Of a DNA stretch of 64,000 nucleotides, positions 58,123 through 64,000 are shown piece after piece; the first letter of the stretch is position 1; each line of letters opens with the position of its first letter. This stretch comes from Rhodococcus wratislaviensis (lineage in GTDB: Bacteria > Actinomycetota > Actinomycetes > Mycobacteriales > Mycobacteriaceae). The notes beneath the pieces were generated by a model, which saw nothing but the letters and a program-made list of their open reading frames with translations, did no database searches and was not told the DNA's origin. The position numbers were made by a program, and so were the translations under genes. The stretch covers positions 1-64,000 of the forward strand of contig NZ_UAUI01000006.1 in NCBI RefSeq assembly GCF_900455735.1. Reading direction: 5' to 3'.

Positions 58123-61100
58123 TCAGGCGTCTGCGGCCGCCATGTCCTGGCCACGGAGCCGCTGGGAGATGACGGTGGTGATGCCGTCGCCGCGCATGCT
58201 GACGCCGTAGAGCGCGTCGGCCACCTCCATCGTCGGCTTCTGGTGGGTGATGACGATCAGCTGCGACTTCTCCCGCAGCTGCTCGAACAACCCGATGAGA
58301 CGGCGCAGGTTCGTGTCGTCCAGCGCGGCCTCCACCTCGTCCATCACATAGAAGGGGGACGGCCTGGCCCGGAAGATCGCCACGAGCATCGCCACCGCCG
58401 TCAGCGACTTCTCGCCACCGGACAGTAGCGACAGGCGCTTGACCTTCTTGCCCGGCGGCCGGGCCTCCACCTCGATGCCGGTGGTCAGCATGTTCGACGG
58501 GTCGGTGAGCACCAGCCTGCCCTCGCCACCGGGGAACAGCTTCGCGAAGACCTGCACGAATTCGCGTTCGACGTCCGAATAGGCCTCGGTGAACACCTGC
58601 AGGATGCGGGCATCCACGTCGGCCACCACACCGAGGAGATCCTTGCGGGCGGTCTTCACGTCCTCGAGCTGCGTAGAGAGGAAGTTGTAGCGCTCCTCGA
58701 GCGCGGCGAACTCCTCGAGTGCCAGCGGGTTGACCTTGCCGAGCGTCGCCAGGTCCTTCTCGGCACGTTTCGCGCGACGTTCCTGCGTGGCGCGGTCGTA
58801 CGGAATCGGCGCGGGCATCGTGACCTGCTCGCCGCGCTCCTTCGCCTGCTCGTACTCCTCCATCTCGAGTGCGGACGGCGGCAGCGCGACATCGGGGCCG
58901 TATTCGGCGATCAGATCGTCCAGGCCGATCCCGTGCTGTTCGAGGATGGCCTCCTCGAGCTGTTCGATGCGCAGCGCGGCCTGGGCGCGAGCGACCTCGT
59001 CGCGGTGCACGGCGTCGGTGAGCGACGCCAGCTGTCCGGTCAGCTGACGCACCCTTTCCTTCACCTGTTCGAGTTGAGTCGTCCGCTCGGTGCGGGCCCG
59101 GGCGAGTTCGTCACGGTGTGCCACCGCGGCGTCGACGACGTCACCGAGATGCTCGGCGACCCGTTGTCCCGACTCGGCGACCGCCGCTGCGACGGCGGCC
59201 GCGTTCTGGCGGGCCTTCATCGCACGTTCGGCCCGGGCGCGCGCGTCGCGTTCCACCTGTGCGGCGCGGCGCAGGGAGTCCGCCTTGCCTCGTACCGACT
59301 CGGCCCGCTCCTCGGCCGTGCGCACGGACAGCCGGGCCTCCACTTCCACGGCCCGCACCTCGGCCAGCGCCGCGGCCGCCATCTCACGATCGATGCTCGT
59401 CGTGTCGGATCCACCCGTGTCGGCGCCGGCGGACGACCCGTCCTGTTCCGCCAGGCGCAGCCGTTCCTCGAGTTCGGCGAGCGCGGTCAGCGTGTCCTCC
59501 CGACCGCTCTCGGCCTTGTCCCGCTGGGCCATGAGCCGATCGGATTCGGCGTGCGCGGCCCGCGCGGCCTGACCGAGGCGGCCGAGGCGCTCGTAGATGG
59601 CGGACATCGCGGCGTCCGACTCGTTCAGCGCGGCCAGTGCCTGCTCGGCGTTCTCCTGGCGGTCGGCCTGTTCCGCGACCGCGCCGGACAGTGCCGCGGA
59701 CAGTTCCTCGGCGCGCCGTTCGGCGCGGGCGAGATCCTGCACGGAGTTGTCGATGGCGGCCTGGACTTCGAGGGTGCTCGGCTGTCGGTCCGACCCGCCG
59801 CTCATCCAGCCCGCTCCGAGGAGATCTCCGTCGCGGGTGACGGCGCGCACGTCGGGCCTGCGCCGGACGGTCTCGACGGCGTCGTCGAGGGAATCGACCA
59901 CGACCACTCCACCCAGGAGCGCCGCGATCCCGGTCCGCAGTTCGGCGGGGCAGTCGATGACGTCGACGGCCCACCGGGCGCCGGAGTCCAGGAGTCCGCC
60001 GTTCGGCGCGGCCTGATCGGTCCCGATGAACAGGGACGCCCGACCGCTGTCCGTCTCCTTCAACGCACCGACAGCGCTACGGGCGGCGTCGAGGGATTCG
60101 GCGACAACGGCGTCCGCGGCAGGACCCATCGCTGCCGCGACGGCGCCCTCGTACCCTGTCTCGACGGTGATGAGGCCACCGATCGGTCCGCGGATACCGT
60201 GCTCGCCCCGATTCTCGACGAGCCAGCCGGCGCCGTCCTTGCGTTCGAGGCCCATCGACAGCGCGTCGATCCGGGCACGCAGGGACGCCACTTCCTGCCC
60301 GGCGGCGCGCTCCTCGGCCTGGAGTTCCGTGACGCGTTCGGTGATCAGGCGCAGCGCCTCGACGGCACGCTCGTGGTGCGAATCCAGCCCGAGCTCACCG
60401 GCGTCGAGGTCACCGATCTCGTCCTGGACGACCTCGAACTCGGACTGTGCCGCGTCGCCGCGCTGGCGGGCCTCTTCGATCGCGACGGTCAGCCGGGACA
60501 CTTCGGCGTCGACGGAGTCGGCGCGGGTGCGCAGAGTGTCGACCTGCCCGGACAGCCGGGCCAGGCCTTCACGGCGGTCGGCGATCGCCCGGACCGCCGC
60601 CATGTGAGCGCGTTCCGCCTCGGCGGCGGTCTCCTCCCCCAGTGCCAGCTGCTCCTTGGCCGCGTCCAGCGCCGCACGCGCCATCTCGACGGCTTCGACG
60701 AGCTCCATCTCCTCCGCGGCGATCCGATCGGCGCGGGCCTCCATCTCGTCCGGATCCTGACCGCGGTTCGCGGAGGGCTCGGAGTCGAGGTGGCGCGCCC
60801 GCTCCCGGGCGATGCGGATGGTCGCGTTGACGCGCTCCGCGAGTGCCGACAGCTGAAACCAGGTCTGCGCGGCCGCTTCCGCACCCGGTGTGAGCCTCGA
60901 CAGTTCCTGCTCGTGCCGTCCCAGCTCGAGATTGGCCTCGTCGAGCGCCTCGGTGACCTGGTCGTGCTGCTCGCGCGCGACCTTCTCGTCCTGAGCCTGG
61001 TTGGCCAGGTCCTCGCGTCGCGTGACCAGGTCGTCCGCGGCGAGCCGCAGCTTCGCGTCGCGGAGATCGGCCTGCACCGTCTGTGCGCGGCGCGCCACCT

Positions 61101-61728
61101 CGGCCTGCCGTCCGAGTGGTTTGAGCTGGCGCCGCAATTCCGCGGTGAGGTCGTTCAGACGCGCCAGGTTGGCCTGCATCGCGTCGAGTTTGCGGACCGC
61201 TTTTTCCTTGCGTTTGCGGTGTTTGAGTACGCCGGCTGCTTCCTCGATGAACGCGCGCCGGTCCTCCGGACGGGATTCGAGGATGGCGGCGAGGCGGCCC
61301 TGCCCGACGATCACGTGCATCTCCCGGCCGATGCCGGAGTCGCTGAGCAGTTCCTGCACGTCCATCAGCCGGCACGAGCTGCCGTTGATCTCGTATTCGC
61401 CGGCGCCGTCGCGGAACATGCGCCGGGTGATCGACACCTCGGAGTAGTCGATCGGCAGGGCGCCGTCGGAGTTGTCGATGGTCAGCGTGACCTCGGCGCG
61501 TCCGAGGGGTGCCCGCCCGGCGGTGCCCGCGAAGATGACGTCTTCCATCTTGCCGCCGCGCAGAGCCTTCGCTCCCTGCTCCCCCATCACCCAGGTGAGC
61601 GCGTCGACGACGTTGGACTTACCCGACCCGTTGGGCCCCACGACACAGGTGATTCCCGGCTCGAATCGCAGAGTCGTTGCGGACGCAAAGGATTTGAATC
61701 CCTTCAGCGTCAGACTCTTCAGATGCAT
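58123..61728 (-). CDS. smc: Chromosome partition protein SMC
   Basis: A 1201-residue structural maintenance of chromosomes ATPase. Head: Walker [21 protein letters not shown]; long coiled coils; a hinge around [20 protein letters not shown]; returning coils; C-terminal head with signature [20 protein letters not shown] and Walker [21 protein letters not shown]. The coil is intact with no frameshift. It is followed upstream by acyP (22-base gap) and downstream by ftsY (66 bases), the usual acyP-smc-ftsY order. ScpA/ScpB are not in the window. Confidence 0.98.
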   Translation of the reverse strand: MHLKSLTLKGFKSFASATTLRFEPGITCVVGPNGSGKSNVVDALTWVMGEQGAKALRGGKMEDVIFAGTAGRAPLGRAEVTLTIDNSDGALPIDYSEVSITRRMFRDGAGEYEINGSSCRLMDVQELLSDSGIGREMHVIVGQGRLAAILESRPEDRRAFIEEAAGVLKHRKRKEKAVRKLDAMQANLARLNDLTAELRRQLKPLGRQAEVARRAQTVQADLRDAKLRLAADDLVTRREDLANQAQDEKVAREQHDQVTEALDEANLELGRHEQELSRLTPGAEAAAQTWFQLSALAERVNATIRIARERARHLDSEPSANRGQDPDEMEARADRIAAEEMELVEAVEMARAALDAAKEQLALGEETAAEAERAHMAAVRAIADRREGLARLSGQVDTLRTRADSVDAEVSRLTVAIEEARQRGDAAQSEFEVVQDEIGDLDAGELGLDSHHERAVEALRLITERVTELQAEERAAGQEVASLRARIDALSMGLERKDGAGWLVENRGEHGIRGPIGGLITVETGYEGAVAAAMGPAADAVVAESLDAARSAVGALKETDSGRASLFIGTDQAAPNGGLLDSGARWAVDVIDCPAELRTGIAALLGGVVVVDSLDDAVETVRRRPDVRAVTRDGDLLGAGWMSGGSDRQPSTLEVQAAIDNSVQDLARAERRAEELSAALSGAVAEQADRQENAEQALAALNESDAAMSAIYERLGRLGQAARAAHAESDRLMAQRDKAESGREDTLTALAELEERLRLAEQDGSSAGADTGGSDTTSIDREMAAAALAEVRAVEVEARLSVRTAEERAESVRGKADSLRRAAQVERDARARAERAMKARQNAAAVAAAVAESGQRVAEHLGDVVDAAVAHRDELARARTERTTQLEQVKERVRQLTGQLASLTDAVHRDEVARAQAALRIEQLEEAILEQHGIGLDDLIAEYGPDVALPPSALEMEEYEQAKERGEQVTMPAPIPYDRATQERRAKRAEKDLATLGKVNPLALEEFAALEERYNFLSTQLEDVKTARKDLLGVVADVDARILQVFTEAYSDVEREFVQVFAKLFPGGEGRLVLTDPSNMLTTGIEVEARPPGKKVKRLSLLSGGEKSLTAVAMLVAIFRARPSPFYVMDEVEAALDDTNLRRLIGLFEQLREKSQLIVITHQKPTMEVADALYGVSMRGDGITTVISQRLRGQDMAAADA

Positions 61729-61750
61729 GACGGAGAACTTTACCTGCGGT

Positions 61751-62029
61751 TCACCGTTCCACGAACCCGGTGAGGTCGCCGCGGGCGGAATCCCATTGCT
61801 CGACGACGAGATCCACCGCGCCCGGCGTGTCCCCCGACCGCAGCAGCGTCAGCAGGGTCTCCAGCTTGTCGCGAGGCCCCTCGGCGATGACGAGCACGCG
61901 GCCGTCCTTCTGATTGGCCGCGTAGCCGACGAGACCGAGTTCCAGCGCCCGGGCGCGGGTCCACCACCGGAATCCCACTCCCTGCACGAATCCGTGCACC
62001 CACGCGGTCATTCTCTCCATGTCCGTCAC
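61751..62029 (-). CDS. acyP: Acylphosphatase
   Basis: A 92-residue acylphosphatase that hydrolyses acyl phosphates. The catalytic arginine is in [20 protein letters not shown] and the catalytic asparagine in [18 protein letters not shown]. It starts at GTG 62029, overlapping the NHL-like gene stop by 4 bases. The conserved position upstream of smc supports the call. Confidence 0.95.
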   Translation of the reverse strand: MTDMERMTAWVHGFVQGVGFRWWTRARALELGLVGYAANQKDGRVLVIAEGPRDKLETLLTLLRSGDTPGAVDLVVEQWDSARGDLTGFVER

Positions 62030-62958
62030 GACCGTTCGAGTTTGTAGATCTTCCCGGTGAAACTCGTGGCGTAGAGCGCGTCCGCATCCCAGCCCGGTCC
62101 GGCGCCGAACCGCACCGAGGACACGAGTGGCAGTCCGGACGCCAGAGCGCAGCTCTCCCCCGTCGCGGGATCCACCCGCACCACCTTGCCGCCACCGTTG
62201 TAGGCGACGTAGACGATGCCGTCCGGTCCGACGGTGAGGTCGTCGGCCGCGTTGAGGGGCCCGGAGCCGGGCAACTCGACCGATACGACCGGACCGCCGA
62301 GGTCGTCTTCGCGGAGGATGCGCAGCGTGGTGGTCGTGTCGAACGTCGTCACCGTGTACACGTTGCCGTCGTGCGCGGCGAGACCGTCCACCGTTCCCAG
62401 ATCGGTGCGCACGACCTCCGGTGTGTGGGGATCCGAGGCGGGGACGCGGGTCAGTCCGGCCCCGGCGCCCAGATTCCGGGCGGTGAGGATGTCTCCGTTG
62501 CTCAGCCGGACCAGCCCGTTCGGCATGACCAGCCCCTCGGCCACGGTTCGTGTGTCACCCGTGTCGAGGTTCACCACGTCCACCGTGCCGCTGGCCGAGC
62601 CCGTGACCCCGGCGGCGAAGGAGTTCCCCGTGGCGAAATACGCGTCGGCGCCGTCCACGGCAATTCCGCCGGGCGACTCGACCTCGGGCACGATCGGGGT
62701 GACGGAGCCGTCGGGGGCGACCCCGTCGAGGGCTCCGCCGCCCACCAGGCCTGTCCGCGACACCAGCATGGTGCCCGCGCCGTCGAAGGCCAGGTTCTCG
62801 AGAACACCCGCCCCGGACGTCACCTCGGACACCGACCACGGGGTGCACGCGCCGCCGGGGGGCGCGAACGCGGGCCCGGCAGCCGCGGGCGCGACCACGA
62901 GTAGACCCGCGCAGAGCGCGGTCCCGCCCGCGAGCGCGGCCAGCTCACGCCGCATCAT
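62026..62958 (-). CDS. Secreted ScyD/ScyE-type (NHL/SMP-30-like) beta-propeller protein
   Basis: A 310-residue exported protein. The signal peptide is RRELAALAGGTALCAGLLVV ending near APAAAGPAFA. The rest looks like a six-bladed propeller with repeated motifs such as ENLAFDGAGTMLVSRTGLVG, PGGIAVDGADAYFATGNSFA, ADDLTVGPDGIVYVAYNGGG and VRFGAGPGWDADALYATSF. Related proteins are annotated ScyD/ScyE in cyanobacteria; the role in actinobacteria is unknown. It starts at ATG 62958, overlapping the OsmC stop, and overlaps acyP at the other end. Confidence 0.85.
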   Translation of the reverse strand: MMRRELAALAGGTALCAGLLVVAPAAAGPAFAPPGGACTPWSVSEVTSGAGVLENLAFDGAGTMLVSRTGLVGGGALDGVAPDGSVTPIVPEVESPGGIAVDGADAYFATGNSFAAGVTGSASGTVDVVNLDTGDTRTVAEGLVMPNGLVRLSNGDILTARNLGAGAGLTRVPASDPHTPEVVRTDLGTVDGLAAHDGNVYTVTTFDTTTTLRILREDDLGGPVVSVELPGSGPLNAADDLTVGPDGIVYVAYNGGGKVVRVDPATGESCALASGLPLVSSVRFGAGPGWDADALYATSFTGKIYKLERS

Positions 62959-63395
62959 GCTTCTCTTTCGACGGTCAACGTCACCGTCGTTCCCGCCTTC
63001 AGCGTCCGTCCGACCGTGCAGACCTTGTCGACCGACCGTTCGACGAGCGCCACCAGACGCTCCTGCGCGTCGGCGTCGAGCTCGCTGAGATCGAGCTCCA
63101 TCACCTCGTTCAGCTGCGGGTACACCTCGTTCTCCCGATCGGCGGCACCCGACACCCGGATGGTGGCGTCGTAGTTGTCGCCCAGCCGCCGCGACAGCGG
63201 GAAGTCCGAGCTCATGCCACTGCACGCGGCGAGTGCGATCTTCAGGAGTTCCCCGGGGGTGAACACGCCCTCCACGCCCTCGGAGCCGATCAGGACCTCG
63301 GCGCCGCGCGAGCTGCGGCCGGTGTATCGCCGGGTGCCCGTTCGCTCGACCCACAGTGAGGTGGGCGCCGTCGTGTCGGAAGTCTGTTCTGCCAT
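62955..63395 (-). CDS. OsmC-family peroxide-reducing protein
   Basis: A 146-residue OsmC/Ohr-like protein. The two redox cysteines are in LLKIALAACSGMSSDFPLSR and SVDKVCTVGRTLKAGTTVTL, at the family spacing. The family detoxifies organic or fatty-acid hydroperoxides. The start ATG at 63395 is divergent from the PPOX gene. It is first in a tightly packed OsmC-NHL-acyP-smc-ftsY run, with overlaps of 4 bases. Confidence 0.93.
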   Translation of the reverse strand: MAEQTSDTTAPTSLWVERTGTRRYTGRSSRGAEVLIGSEGVEGVFTPGELLKIALAACSGMSSDFPLSRRLGDNYDATIRVSGAADRENEVYPQLNEVMELDLSELDADAQERLVALVERSVDKVCTVGRTLKAGTTVTLTVEREA

Positions 63396-63548
63396 GCGCT
63401 CAATCCTGCCACCGGTCGGCGCAACGCCAGGTAGGTGGGTGGGCGGCAGTGGTTTCCGCGGAATTGTGAACGAGGATTCTCAGCAGAGGGAATCGGTGGG
63501 CCGTAGGGTGAACCGACCAATGACGCCGAGACGTAGCGGGGAATGCAG

Positions 63549-64000
63549 ATGGGCCAGATCGGTAGTGCGGGAGAGCGCCAACTTCAGTCCGAGTACGGCA
63601 CCGAGGATCGTGCCGCCAAGTTCTACTCGGATCAGATGCTGGACCATCTCAATCCCATGATGATCGAGTTCATCGGACGCCAGGAGATCGCCTTCATCGC
63701 CACCGCCGACGCGTCCGGCGAGTGTGACAACAGTCTGCGAGCCGGGACACCGGGATTCATGCACGTCATCGATTCCACTACCCTCGCGTACCCGGAGTAC
63801 CGCGGCAACGGCGTGATGGCGAGCCTCGGCAACATCCGGGAAAACCCGCACGTCGGAATCATTCTCGTGGACTTCGTGCAGGACCTCATCGGACTGCACG
63901 TGAACGGTTCGGCCCGGATCGTCGAAGACCCGGTCCTTCGCTCCGAGATCGCGGATCTGCCTGCGGACCACACGAACGGCCGGATCCCGGAACGCTGGGT
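63549..64000 (+). CDS. Pyridoxamine 5'-phosphate oxidase-fold protein, 3' end cut by window edge
   Basis: 150 codons are visible with no stop. The split-barrel flavin-binding fold is suggested by MIEFIGRQEIAFIATADASG, LAYPEYRGNGVMASLGNIRE and HVGIILVDFVQDLIGLHVNG, the pattern of PPOX-type FMN or F420 proteins. The ATG at 63549 has GGGGA six bases upstream; an in-frame ATG two codons earlier is possible. Divergent from the OsmC gene across 153 bases. Confidence 0.85.
   Translation, partial: MGQIGSAGERQLQSEYGTEDRAAKFYSDQMLDHLNPMMIEFIGRQEIAFIATADASGECDNSLRAGTPGFMHVIDSTTLAYPEYRGNGVMASLGNIRENPHVGIILVDFVQDLIGLHVNGSARIVEDPVLRSEIADLPADHTNGRIPERW

Noticed and set aside
58933-61773. 946-codon plus-strand ORF opposite smc
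   Set aside because: It mirrors the complete SMC gene, whose head motifs and coiled coils are intact on the minus strand.

Overview
The window reads as about 64 kb of a high-GC actinobacterial chromosome. GTG starts and GTGA/ATGA overlaps are frequent and no rRNA, tRNA, transposase, phage gene or CRISPR array was seen. The best guess is Rhodococcus (Mycobacteriales). The reasons are gene content and order: from about 9.3 to 63.4 kb the minus-strand backbone follows the order I recall for the Mycobacterium tuberculosis Rv2864c-Rv2923c region (penicillin-binding lipoprotein, GNAT, ispG, rip1, dxr ... rlmN, cdsA, frr, pyrH, tsf, rpsB, xerC, siderophore reductase, dprA, comM, yraN, DUF2469, rnhB, lepB, rplS, lppW-like, trmD, rimM, KH protein, rpsP, amidohydrolase, ffh, glnD, glnB, amt, ftsY, smc, acyP, OsmC). 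The synteny is from memory, not from a search.

Layout. 1-3.7 kb: the 3' part of an ABC importer operon (binding protein cut by the window edge, ATPase, two permeases), most like 2-aminoethylphosphonate uptake systems. 3.8-7.9 kb: an acyl-CoA synthetase divergent from a GAF-LuxR regulator, then an APC amino-acid permease. 7.9-9.1 kb: a compact, unrecognised three-gene operon (BRCT-like single-domain protein plus two GyrI-like effector-binding proteins). 9.3-27.9 kb: core genes for cell wall, isoprenoid (ispG, dxr), envelope stress (rip1), phospholipid (cdsA) and translation (frr, pyrH, tsf, rpsB, rlmN), with a CoA-ester lyase, an M23 endopeptidase, a MinD-like ATPase, XerC and a Bcr/CflA transporter.

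27.9-34.1 kb: an iron-regulated siderophore reductase with a good IdeR-type box, an orphan acyl-CoA carboxylase beta chain, two very short peptide genes with strong ribosome binding sites, and the dprA-comM-yraN operon. 34.2-39.4 kb: an accessory catabolic insertion (F420-dependent LLM oxidoreductase, double-length Lrp regulator, divergent YtcJ-like amidohydrolase plus MHS transporter).

39.4-63.4 kb: a dense core run: patatin, RNase HII, signal peptidase, L19, Tex, the trmD-rimM-khpA-rpsP set, the SRP pair ffh and ftsY, the nitrogen module amt-glnB-glnD behind a well-formed GlnR-type site, smc, acylphosphatase, an NHL/SMP-30-like secreted protein and OsmC. A PPOX-fold gene runs off the right edge. 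Several convergent gene pairs are separated by long GC-rich hairpins that look like bidirectional terminators.

The most interesting unexplained items are the pair of 24- and 35-codon peptide genes at 30.6-30.9 kb and the BRCT/GyrI-like operon at 7.9-9.1 kb.
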